From Haloarcula salinisoli (GTDB taxonomy: Archaea > Halobacteriota > Halobacteria > Halobacteriales > Haloarculaceae): a stretch of DNA of 64,000 nucleotides. The notes beneath the pieces were generated by a model that was given only the letters and a program-made list of their open reading frames with translations, did no database searches and had not been told where the DNA came from. This document shows, piece after piece, positions 42,507-50,018 of the stretch. Position numbers and translations under genes: made by a program. The stretch spans positions 1,488,001-1,552,000 of the forward strand of contig NZ_RKLQ01000001.1 of assembly GCF_019599405.1 (NCBI RefSeq), in the 5' to 3' direction. Numbering within the stretch: position 1 is the stretch's first letter; each line of letters begins with the position of its first letter.

Positions 42507-43553
42507 ATGTCTCAGAACCACACTGGCCGGCCGTCACAAGAAGACATTGAGTGGTGCTACGACGCCGTCCACAGAGTGTCACGGACGTTTAGCTTGACAA
42601 TTTCGGAACTCGACGAGCCGATGGCGCGCGATATCTGTGTCGGATATCTTCTCTGCCGTGTCGCCGACACAATCGAAGATGCCGGACACATCCCCCCCGC
42701 TGCCCAGTCAGAGCTACTCCGACTCTACAGCCAGACTCTTGACCCGGACGCGGACGCATCGGTTCGAACGTTCGACGACGCCGTAAACGAGTGGCTGCCG
42801 GCGACACTGACCGACGACTGGGAGGTCGTCGACAACGCCGCCCGCGCCGTGGGCGTCTTCCGCTCGCTCGATAACCACGCCCTGGAGAGCATCCGCGGAC
42901 CAGTTCGGGAACTCGTCGACGGAATGGCGATGTTCGTCGACCGCTACGCCGACGAGGGCGGCCTGCGTATCAAGACCCTCGACGAGCTAGAGGAGTACTG
43001 CTGGTACGCGGCCGGCACCGTCGGGACACTCGTGACGGCGCTGGTCTCCCACGAAGCCACGCCGGAACAGACCGAGCAGATGGAGGAGAACGCTCGCGCC
43101 TTCGCGCTCTTGCTCCAGCTCGTCAACGTCGCCAAGGACGCGGCGACCGATATGGAAGAGGAGAACAACGTCTACCTCCCGCTAGAATTGCTGGACGAGG
43201 AGGGGCTGGACCACAGCGACGTCGGGAACCCCGACAACGTCGAGTCGCTGGTCCCGGTCATCGAGCGTGTCACCGCCCGCGCCGAGGGCTACCTCGACGG
43301 CGCCCAGACGTGGCTCGAAGCGATGCCCGAGACCCGCGGCAACACGCTCTCGGCGTGGGCTATCCCGTTCTTGCTCGCGGTCGGCACCATCCGCGAACTC
43401 CGCGAACGGCCCGCCGATGTCATCGAGAACGGCAACGTCAAGATAACCCGCGACGAGGTCCACGCGGTCTGCCAGCAGTTCATCGGCGACAGCTCGCCAC
43501 CCATCGGCGACCTGCGGACCCGCATCAGAAAGCAGCCACTCCACGAGTACTGA
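42507..43553 (+). CDS. crtB: Phytoene/squalene synthase family protein (probable CrtB)
   Basis: ATG 42507 gives 348 residues (ATG 42498 is possible). Both aspartate motifs for prenyl diphosphate binding are present: CRVADTIEDAGHIP (D-x-x-x-D) and NVAKDAATDMEEE. SRTFSLTISELDEPMARDICVGYLLCR is the family N-terminal signature. The enzyme condenses two GGPP (phytoene) or two FPP (squalene); phytoene synthase is favoured because the bacterioruberin operon is in the same window, but squalene synthase cannot be ruled out. Confidence 0.85.
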   Translation: MSQNHTGRPSQEDIEWCYDAVHRVSRTFSLTISELDEPMARDICVGYLLCRVADTIEDAGHIPPAAQSELLRLYSQTLDPDADASVRTFDDAVNEWLPATLTDDWEVVDNAARAVGVFRSLDNHALESIRGPVRELVDGMAMFVDRYADEGGLRIKTLDELEEYCWYAAGTVGTLVTALVSHEATPEQTEQMEENARAFALLLQLVNVAKDAATDMEEENNVYLPLELLDEEGLDHSDVGNPDNVESLVPVIERVTARAEGYLDGAQTWLEAMPETRGNTLSAWAIPFLLAVGTIRELRERPADVIENGNVKITRDEVHAVCQQFIGDSSPPIGDLRTRIRKQPLHEY

Positions 43554-43695
43554 GGACACTCCCTGAGTTCCCTGCTCAGACGGCTCACTCCCGACATTCC
43601 CCCTTTTCGCACACAACGCTGTGAGGACCGGCTGTACAATTCTGTCCGAACGCACAGTCGGCAGTAAGAAGGCACGGCTGGCCGAAGCGTTCGGT

Positions 43696-44070
43696 ATGCC
43701 CGAGACGCTCGAACTCCCCAACGGTGACGAGGTAACGCCCGAGGACGTGTTCCTCTACAACGACTACCCCTACCGGCTGGTGTGGCTCGATAGCGAAGAC
43801 CACGCCTTCGAGCTCTCCCCACTGTACTGGGGCGACAGCGGCATGGACATCCCGTTCCGTGACCGAGAGGCGCTCGTCGACCAGTGGGAACCCGAATCCC
43901 GGGGAGTGCTCTCGGCCGAAGAGTGGGCCGACTGGCTCGACGAGGCCAGCGACGACCCCCGCTTCGACGACGAGGAACTCGCCGAACTGGCCGCGGAACT
44001 GCCGACCGACTGGGACCACGAGCCCGCGACCGACGACGACGGCGGCCTGCTCGACCGGTTCGGACTCTGA
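43696..44070 (+). CDS. Haloarchaeal conserved-looking acidic protein, unknown
   Basis: The start MPETLELPNGDEV gives 124 residues, strongly acidic, with aromatic-rich segments YNDYPYRLVWLDSEDHAFELSPLYWGDSGMDIPF. No cysteines or helices typical of membranes. The upstream ATG-like starts would add a basic stretch that looks like leader DNA rather than protein. It is followed by the TRAM-like gene 50 bases on. Confidence 0.7.
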   Translation: MPETLELPNGDEVTPEDVFLYNDYPYRLVWLDSEDHAFELSPLYWGDSGMDIPFRDREALVDQWEPESRGVLSAEEWADWLDEASDDPRFDDEELAELAAELPTDWDHEPATDDDGGLLDRFGL

Positions 44071-44119
44071 GCATCGCGATGCTGCAACCTATTTAGAGCC
44101 CGACGCTCCAGAGCATCGT

Positions 44120-44464
44120 ATGCAACTCCCACTGCTCGCCGGCGGCGCCGGCCTCGTGGTCCTGTTACTGGTCGTCGTGCTCTGGCGGCGCGGGTCCGGG
44201 GCCAGCGCGTCGAAGCAGGCCCACGACGCCGCACAGGAGCGAGACCCACCCGTCGAAATCGGTGGGACCTACGAGTTCGGCATCACGGAGTTTACCGACC
44301 ACCACTCCGGCGACCGCGTCGCCGTCGGCAAGGTCGAGGGGTTCGTCCTCTTTACCGACGGCGTGCCGACGTCGTGTTCGGTCGGCGACCCAATCCGGGC
44401 GACGGTCACCTCGTTCAACCGCGGCCACACCTCCGCCGACGCGACCTACGAGGGGCGGGCCTAA
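44120..44464 (+). CDS. Membrane-anchored TRAM-like protein
   Basis: The protein has 114 residues. One N-terminal helix (LLAGGAGLVVLLLVVVLW) is followed by a 75-residue beta-barrel: VEIGGTYEFGITEFTDHHSGDRVAVGKVEGFVLFTDGVPTSCSVGDPIRATVTSFNRGHTSADATYE, which matches the TRAM layout (V-x-x-G-D-x-V-x-x-x-I). The barrel could bind RNA on the inner membrane face. Its stop overlaps the convergent gene by 4 bases. Confidence 0.75.
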   Translation: MQLPLLAGGAGLVVLLLVVVLWRRGSGASASKQAHDAAQERDPPVEIGGTYEFGITEFTDHHSGDRVAVGKVEGFVLFTDGVPTSCSVGDPIRATVTSFNRGHTSADATYEGRA

Positions 44465-45024
44465 TAGCGCGAGAAGTTCTCGTCGGGGTAGACACGTCCC
44501 TCTGCCAGGTCCACGACGTCGAGCGTCGCGAGCCGATTCAACCGGGCCGCTGCATCGTCTTCGTCGACGCCCAGTTCGACCGCACGAGCAATCACCCGCT
44601 CTCTCGTCGGCACGCTCTCGATGAGGCCGTCACTGTCGAGTACCATCTCCTCGGCGATGATTGCCTTCAGGATGGCGCCACGCTCCCGTTTCCCCGGCGT
44701 CCTGTCGCTCCCGGTCCACTCGACGCTCATCGTCCCATCGTCGTTGACGTGTGAGACCACGAACCCGTCCGGCAGCGTCTCGGTCAACGCCGCCACCAGT
44801 GCTGCCCTGTCGAGCCTGGCGGTAAAGCGGTACCGGTGGCCGTCTTTGGACTGGCCGCTCTGAACCACGTTGGTACCCTCCTGCTCGACGGCCTCGGTGA
44901 TGGCTGCCGCGAGTCGGTCGCCGATCTCCGTGGCCGTCTCGTCGCGCTCTCGGGTCGCGTCCGCGGCTGCGCCCGCCAGCTCCTCGTACCGTTCCATCCG
45001 TTCGTGCAGCGGGGTCTCGCCCAT
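44461..45024 (-). CDS. Haloarchaeal conserved-looking protein with helical N-terminus
   Basis: The protein has 187 residues. The first 50 are a long amphipathic helix (ERMERYEELAGAAADATRERDETATEIGDRLAAAI). A central alpha/beta part includes FVVSHVNDDGTMSVEWTGSDR, and the C-terminal part looks like a winged helix (TRERVIARAVELGVDEDDAAARLNRLATLDVVDLAEGRVYPD). DNA binding is possible; the family is not recognised. Confidence 0.65.
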   Translation of the reverse strand: MGETPLHERMERYEELAGAAADATRERDETATEIGDRLAAAITEAVEQEGTNVVQSGQSKDGHRYRFTARLDRAALVAALTETLPDGFVVSHVNDDGTMSVEWTGSDRTPGKRERGAILKAIIAEEMVLDSDGLIESVPTRERVIARAVELGVDEDDAAARLNRLATLDVVDLAEGRVYPDENFSRY

Positions 45025-45146
45025 ACCCCTGTACTGGGGCCCAGTGAATTACATATTGTGGCAGTGACAGCCGCGAGTGAACGACGGGCAACTTTCGCTG
45101 TGTGGAATCCCTGAGGTGCGACAGCCGCACCTGATAGCCTCAAAGA

Positions 45147-45169
45147 TGGGTTGGGGCGGATTCGAACCG
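45147..45169 (-). repeat. Duplicate of the tRNA-Val 3' end (att-like)
   Basis: These 23 bases are identical to the 3' end of the tRNA-Val gene at 45277-45299 (T-arm 3' side, acceptor and discriminator base). The insert between copies is 107 bases and has its own hairpin arms (GACGCC with GGCGTC) and a plus-strand T-arm-like piece at about 45200-45225 (GGTTCGAATCC followed by TCTCCCA). This is the layout of an attachment-site duplication left by integration at a tRNA gene. Confidence 0.8.
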
Positions 45170-45276
45170 ACTGAACTTCGCTCGCTACCGCTCGCTCGTT
45201 CCGGGGTTCGAATCCTCGTCTCCCATGCAGACGCCGCTGGCTCCTCACGTTCGTTCGTCGCAGTCGGCGTCAGAAA

Positions 45277-45351
45277 TGGGTTGGGGCGGATTCGAACCGC
45301 CGACCCTCGCCGTGTGAAGGCGATGTCATAACCGGACTAGACCACCAACCC
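45277..45351 (-). tRNA. tRNA-Val (anticodon CAC)
   Basis: Read on the minus strand, the acceptor GGGTTGG pairs with CCAACCC plus discriminator A. The anticodon loop TTCACAC gives anticodon CAC, reading GUG. The T-loop TTCGAAT is flanked by GGCGG and CCGCC. D-arm features GTCTAGTCCGG are present. The 75-base gene has no encoded CCA. Its 3' end is duplicated 130 bases downstream. Confidence 0.93.
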
Positions 45352-45399
45352 GCGTCACCTGTTGCTATACGAGGGGCTACTTTAAGAATTGCGTTCCGA

Positions 45400-45669
45400 T
45401 TACGCTTCCGGCGCCTGCTTCCCGCGATAGTTCCCGATTCGCTCGCGGGCCTGTCCGATAGCCGTCTCGGCCTCACCCTCGGCTCGCTCCTGGAGTGCTT
45501 TCAGGTCGGCTTTCACGGCCTCCAGCCGGCTCGGTTCGGGTTCCTCCTCGGTTCCGGTGAGTTCCCGGAACCGCGCCTCGACCGGCTCCAGCTCTTCTTT
45601 GAGGCCCTTGCCTGCGGTCTCGCCGGCGCGCTTGAGGTAGTACCGAGCATCTTCGAAGTGTTTGTTCAT
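45400..45669 (-). CDS. DUF7553-like small helical protein (paralogue)
   Basis: The start MNKHFEDARYYLKRAG gives 89 residues, a charged helical hairpin: KGLKEELEPVEARFRELTG, then RLEAVKADLKALQERAEGEAETAIGQARERIGNYRG. The second helix region parallels the product of 14013-14285 (RLARIQSALNDLQ..). TATA-like tatatct just upstream on the minus strand suggests a leaderless transcript. Confidence 0.75.
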   Translation of the reverse strand: MNKHFEDARYYLKRAGETAGKGLKEELEPVEARFRELTGTEEEPEPSRLEAVKADLKALQERAEGEAETAIGQARERIGNYRGKQAPEA

Positions 45670-45695
45670 ATCTGTCCTTTCGCAGAGAACAGATA
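45669..45695. promoter_or_regulatory. Inverted repeat at a start codon
   Basis: TATCTGT and ACAGATA, 13 bases apart, form a 7-base inverted repeat that begins at the start codon of the DUF7553-like gene and overlaps its TATA. A dimeric repressor site is a fair inference. No regulator gene is adjacent. Confidence 0.4.
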
Positions 45696-45779
45696 TAGCC
45701 TTTGTGGCGTGGCTTGTTACCAGATGTCGTTGTTCTGGACACAAGGCACATATGAGGTGCAGCGGAATCACTCTCCTGT

Positions 45780-45923
45780 ATGCTACAAGCAGAATTCGAG
45801 GTCTGTACGGAGTGTGGCAACTTGCACATGGAAGGGGGCGCCGGTCCGGAACACATCGATTCCTGTGCGGTATGTGACGGCCGCCTCGACGACGTGGAAC
45901 TGGACGACCTCGTCGGTCTGTAA
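45780..45923 (+). CDS. 47-residue double-CxxC zinc protein
   Basis: This short frame, MLQAEFEVCTECGNLHME..., contains CTEC and CAVC with about 20 residues between, a zinc knuckle pair, and an acidic end (DDVELDDLVGL). It resembles the haloarchaeal small zinc-finger proteins of the HVO_2753 kind in size and spacing. The start lies about 110 bases from the divergent DUF7553-like gene. Role unknown; such proteins have been tied to biofilm and swarming in Haloferax. Confidence 0.75.
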   Translation: MLQAEFEVCTECGNLHMEGGAGPEHIDSCAVCDGRLDDVELDDLVGL

Positions 45924-45986
45924 ACTGGTCGCGCTACCGTCGCCGGTGTACGAACTGTTTTCACCGGAACAGCGCTAGGTCGGCGT

Positions 45987-46937
45987 ATGTTCACACGGGT
46001 GTCGATTCCGACGCCGTTCCAGGTGGGTGCGGTCAACGCCTACGTCGCGGGCCGAACCATCGTCGACCCGGGGCCCGACAGCGAGGAAGCGTGGTCCCGA
46101 CTACTGGAGGCACTCGAAGCCCGCGAGCTCGCGCCGAGTGACATCTCGCAAGTGCTCGTCACACACCCACACCCCGACCACTTCGGGCTGGCCCACCGGT
46201 TCCGGGACGCCGGCGCGCGGGTGCTTGCCAGTTCCGAGGGGGCCGACATCATGCGCGATTTCGGCGCCCGCCTGCGCTACGAGCAGTCCTACTTCACCGA
46301 TTTCTTCGAGCGCTGTGGTATCTCCAGAGAGACCGCGAAGGCGGTCACACAGCTTCCCGAAGCCTTTCTCCCTTACGCACAGAGCGTCGAGACGGACCGC
46401 ACCGTCGACGCCGGCGATACCCTCACCGTCGACGACGAACCCCTCACCGTCGACAGCGTCGCCGGCCACGCCGTCGGCGAGCGCATCTTTTCCTACGACC
46501 ACGAGGGCCGGCGCGAGGCCCTCGTCGGCGACACGGTGCTTGGCGACATCACGCCCAACCCCTTCCTGCAGCCACCGCAAACGGCCGGCGGCGCCCGACC
46601 CCGCGTCCTGCCGGCGTTCAACGAGTCGCTCCGGTGGCTCCGCGAACAGAGCCACGACCGCTTTCTGACGGGTCACCGCGAGCCGGTCGAATCACCGCAA
46701 GAGCGCATCGACGCCGTCCTCGAGGAGCACGACCAGCGCAGCAGGGAGGTCGCCGACATCGTGGGCGAGGGCGCGACGACACCTGTCGACGTGATGACGG
46801 CCCTCTTCGGTGACCTCCCGGCCACGGAGTATTTTGCGGGCATGAGCGAGGCTGTCGGCCACCTTGACGTGCTGGAAGAACGGGGTCGCGTCGAAAAGCG
46901 GTCGAGCGGCGGCGTGTTCGTCTACGAGCTACAGTAG
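45987..46937 (+). CDS. MBL-fold metallohydrolase
   Basis: The protein has 316 residues. The metal-binding loop THPHPDHFGL (H-x-H-x-D-H) and later VAGHAVGER, VGDTVLGDITPN and FLTGHREPV give the remaining ligands of a two-zinc site. The C-terminal 60 residues form a winged-helix-like end (TTPVDVMTALFGDLPATEYFAGMSEAVGHLDVLEERGRVEK). The fold is that of beta-lactamase-like thioesterases or hydrolases. Its 3' end overlaps the nuoN gene by 9 bases (convergent). Confidence 0.9.
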   Translation: MFTRVSIPTPFQVGAVNAYVAGRTIVDPGPDSEEAWSRLLEALEARELAPSDISQVLVTHPHPDHFGLAHRFRDAGARVLASSEGADIMRDFGARLRYEQSYFTDFFERCGISRETAKAVTQLPEAFLPYAQSVETDRTVDAGDTLTVDDEPLTVDSVAGHAVGERIFSYDHEGRREALVGDTVLGDITPNPFLQPPQTAGGARPRVLPAFNESLRWLREQSHDRFLTGHREPVESPQERIDAVLEEHDQRSREVADIVGEGATTPVDVMTALFGDLPATEYFAGMSEAVGHLDVLEERGRVEKRSSGGVFVYELQ

Positions 46938-48488
46938 CTCGACGGCCCGGAAGGCGACCTCGGAGACGTAGCCGAAGCCGGGAATCAGGAGCACAGTGAT
47001 GACCGCCGCCGCGACGATGGCGGTGTACAGCCCCGTCGGGTAGGAATCGATGGTCCGCTCGCCCGTGGGCTCCTCTATCCACATCGCCTTGACGACCCGT
47101 GAGTAGTAGAACAGCGACAGGGCGCTGTTGATGACCAGTGCGGCCGCGAGCGACCACGCGCTGACGTTCAGCGTCGCCTGGAACAGGTAGAACTTCGAGA
47201 AGAACCCACCGCCGATGGGCAGGCCGGCCAGACTGAACAGGAAGACAGTCATCGCCGCGCAGGCGACGGGCGCCTGCTTGCCCAGGCCGTTGTAGTCCTC
47301 GAAGCGTCGGCCGACGCCCCAGTACTCCGCCAGCGCGATAAAGAGGAACGCACCGGTGTTCATGAAGCCATAGACCAGCAGGTGGGCCATCCCGGCGCTC
47401 ATCGAGAGCGACATCCCGTCGCCCGTCCCGGTCAGCGCGGCCAGTCCGATGAGGACGTAGCCGGCGTGGCCGACCGAGGAGTAGGCCAGCATCCGCTTGA
47501 CCGTCTCCTGGGTCGCGGCGGCGAAGTTCCCGATGAACATCGTCGCGATGGCCAGCACCTGGAAGACGACGAACCAGTCGACCGCCCCGCCGGTCTCGGC
47601 CAGCGCGCCGATCGGGAAGGCCACGGCGAAAGCGCGGAACGCGATCACGAAGCCCGCAGCTTTGGAAGCCGAGGAGAGGAACGCCGAGATCGGCGCGGGC
47701 GCGCCCTCGTAGGCCTCCGGCGCCCAGAAGTGGAAGGGGACGGCGGCCATCTTGAACGCGAGGCCGCCGATTATCATCACGATACCGACACCGAGGATGG
47801 ACATCTGGACCGAGGCGCCACTCGACTGTGCCTGGACGCTCCCGTCGACGACGGTCTGGACGGTGCCCGACTGGATGGCCGTCGCGACGGCGTCGAATCG
47901 CATGACACCGGTCGCGGCGTACACCAGCGAGATACCGTAGGCCAGCACCGACGACGAGACCGCACCGATCAGGAAGTACTTCAGCCCTGCCTCGACGCTC
48001 CCGCGGTTCTTCTTCAGGAAGGCCACGAGGGCGTACGAGGGCAGTGAGACGAGCTCGAAAGCCACGAAGCCAGTCGCCAGACTGTTCGCGGCCGCGAGCA
48101 GGCTCATGCCGGTCGCCGACAGCAGGACCAGCGAGTAGAACTCCGCCTGGTAGGCGTGTTCGCGCACGTAGTCCATGCTGGCGAGGGTCACCAGCGCAGT
48201 GACGCTCGCGACGATGGTCATGAAGAACAGCGCCATCTGGTCGACGACCAGCTGACCGCCAAAGAGGACGGCCGGACCGGTCCCGCCCTCACCGGTCGGG
48301 ATGCCGACGCCGCCGTACAGCAGGTACACCGCAGCGGCCAGCGAACCGAGCGAGCCGGCGACGGCGATACCGCCCAGTACAGTGGTGTTCGTCGTATCCG
48401 GGTCGACGCTGTCGGCCAGCAACAGTAGGAGTGCCGCTGCGCCAAAGGCGAGTGCGGGCGCGGTAGCCAGCCACGTCGGGTCGACCAT
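46929..48488 (-). CDS. nuoN: Complex I subunit N (antiporter-like)
   Basis: The protein has 519 residues and about 14 membrane helices. ELVSLPSYALVAFLKKN carries the key glutamate of TM5 and KFFLIGAVSSSVLAYGISLVY..KMAAVPFHFWAPEAYEGAPAPISAFLSSASKAAG carries the lysines of the proton channel. VKRMLAYSSVGHAGYVLIGL is the mid-membrane lysine. It abuts nuoM (stop and start are adjacent), at the 3' end of the operon. Confidence 0.93.
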   Translation of the reverse strand: MVDPTWLATAPALAFGAAALLLLLADSVDPDTTNTTVLGGIAVAGSLGSLAAAVYLLYGGVGIPTGEGGTGPAVLFGGQLVVDQMALFFMTIVASVTALVTLASMDYVREHAYQAEFYSLVLLSATGMSLLAAANSLATGFVAFELVSLPSYALVAFLKKNRGSVEAGLKYFLIGAVSSSVLAYGISLVYAATGVMRFDAVATAIQSGTVQTVVDGSVQAQSSGASVQMSILGVGIVMIIGGLAFKMAAVPFHFWAPEAYEGAPAPISAFLSSASKAAGFVIAFRAFAVAFPIGALAETGGAVDWFVVFQVLAIATMFIGNFAAATQETVKRMLAYSSVGHAGYVLIGLAALTGTGDGMSLSMSAGMAHLLVYGFMNTGAFLFIALAEYWGVGRRFEDYNGLGKQAPVACAAMTVFLFSLAGLPIGGGFFSKFYLFQATLNVSAWSLAAALVINSALSLFYYSRVVKAMWIEEPTGERTIDSYPTGLYTAIVAAAVITVLLIPGFGYVSEVAFRAVELL

Positions 48489-50018
48489 CTATGCACCACC
48501 TCCGGTGAGTGGGGCAACAGCGTGTTGTATCATGTCCAGCGAGAGGTCGGGAGCGACACCCAGTGCGATGACGAGCAGGAGCAAGACGGCCAGCGGCGCC
48601 ACGTCGTGGAACGCGGCCCGACCGACCTCGTAGTCGGTCTCCAGCGTGAAGCTGCCAAAGAGGGTCCGCTGCATCGCCCACAGCAGGTAACCCGCGACGA
48701 TGACGATGCCGAACATCGCCAGCGACGTGAGCACCGGGGCGCTCGCACCCAGCGTGGCCGCGTTGAACGCGCCCTGGAAGATGAAGAACTCGGCGGCGAA
48801 GCCGGCCATCAGCGGCAGGCCCATGTAGCCAAAGGCCGCCGCGACGAAGATACCGGCCGTCCACGGCATCCGGTCGGCGAGCCCGGACATATCGCCCACC
48901 ATGCGCGTGTGGGTCGTGTTGTAGATGACGCCGACCGTCATGAACATCAGCCCGGAGATGAGCCCGTGAGCGACCATCTGGAAGGTCGCACCGCCCATCC
49001 CGAGTGGAGTGAAAGCGACCAGCCCCAGGATGACATATCCCATCGACGAGATAGAGGAGTAGGCGACGATGCGCTTGAGGTCACGCTGGGCCAGGGCCAA
49101 CATTGCGCCGTAGATGACCGAGACGACGCCGACGATGGCCAGCGGGACCGCGAGCTGGCGGGCCGTCGCTTCGAGCATCGTGAAGTTGAACCGCAACAGT
49201 GCGTAGGTCCCCATCTTCAGGAGGACACCGGCCAGCATCACCGACACCGGCGTCGGCGCCTCGACGTGGGCGTCGGGCAGCCACGTGTGCAGCGGGAAGA
49301 CGGGCACCTTCACCGCGAAGCCGATGAACATCAGGACGAACGATATCGTCGCCAGGCTGTAGCCGGCGATGGTCGGCAGACCGGTCGCCGTGCGGAACGC
49401 CGTCGCCATCGCGGGCAGGGACAGCGTCGTGACGTCCGTCGCGAACACGAGCGCGAACAGGCCCGCGAACATCACCAGCGAGGCGACGTTCGTGTAGACG
49501 AAGAACTTGATGGCGGCGTACTTCCGGCGCGGACCGCCCCACACGCCGATGAGGAAGTACATCGGGATGAGCACGCCCTCCCAGAAGACGAACCAGAGGA
49601 AGAAATCCAGCGCGGTGAAGACACCGATGAGACTCACTTCCATCAGGAGCATGAGCCCGTAGAACTGGGACTGGCGCTCGTCGATTGGCGTCCAGGCCGA
49701 GACGATGGCCAGGGTGGTCAGGATGGTCGTCAGTGCGAGCAGTGGCATACTGACACCGTCCAGACCGACGTAGTACTGGACGGTGTACTCGCCCAGGTTG
49801 AGCCACGGGACCTGCGTCCCGAAGGCGACCTCACCGGGCGAGAGCAAGGCGTTCCCGGCGCCGTTGTAGTCGGTCAGGAACACGTAGTACATGTAGGTCG
49901 TCAGCGCGACCGGAATCACGCTGATGCCGGCCGCGAGCTTCCCGGCGACGCGGTCGGGCGCGAGCATGACGATACCCGCACCGAGCAGCGTCACCAGCAG
50001 GAGCGTCTCGACCAGCAT
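48489..50018 (-). CDS. nuoM: Complex I subunit M (antiporter-like)
   Basis: The protein has 509 residues, about 14 helices. FFLWFVFWEGVLIPMYFLIGVWGG carries the TM5 glutamate; KVPVFPLHTWLPDAHVEAPTPVSVMLAGVLLKMGTYALLRF is the discontinuous TM7 with its lysines; LKRIVAYSSISSMGYVILGL is the mid-membrane channel. It is directly upstream of nuoN and directly downstream of nuoL in one transcript. Confidence 0.94.
   Translation of the reverse strand: MLVETLLLVTLLGAGIVMLAPDRVAGKLAAGISVIPVALTTYMYYVFLTDYNGAGNALLSPGEVAFGTQVPWLNLGEYTVQYYVGLDGVSMPLLALTTILTTLAIVSAWTPIDERQSQFYGLMLLMEVSLIGVFTALDFFLWFVFWEGVLIPMYFLIGVWGGPRRKYAAIKFFVYTNVASLVMFAGLFALVFATDVTTLSLPAMATAFRTATGLPTIAGYSLATISFVLMFIGFAVKVPVFPLHTWLPDAHVEAPTPVSVMLAGVLLKMGTYALLRFNFTMLEATARQLAVPLAIVGVVSVIYGAMLALAQRDLKRIVAYSSISSMGYVILGLVAFTPLGMGGATFQMVAHGLISGLMFMTVGVIYNTTHTRMVGDMSGLADRMPWTAGIFVAAAFGYMGLPLMAGFAAEFFIFQGAFNAATLGASAPVLTSLAMFGIVIVAGYLLWAMQRTLFGSFTLETDYEVGRAAFHDVAPLAVLLLLVIALGVAPDLSLDMIQHAVAPLTGGGA

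Noticed and set aside
45200-45225. Possible second tRNA on the plus strand near tRNA-Val
   Set aside because: Only a T-arm and acceptor 3' strand are present (GGTTCGAATCC, TCTCCCA). No matching 5' acceptor, D-arm or anticodon arm is found upstream.
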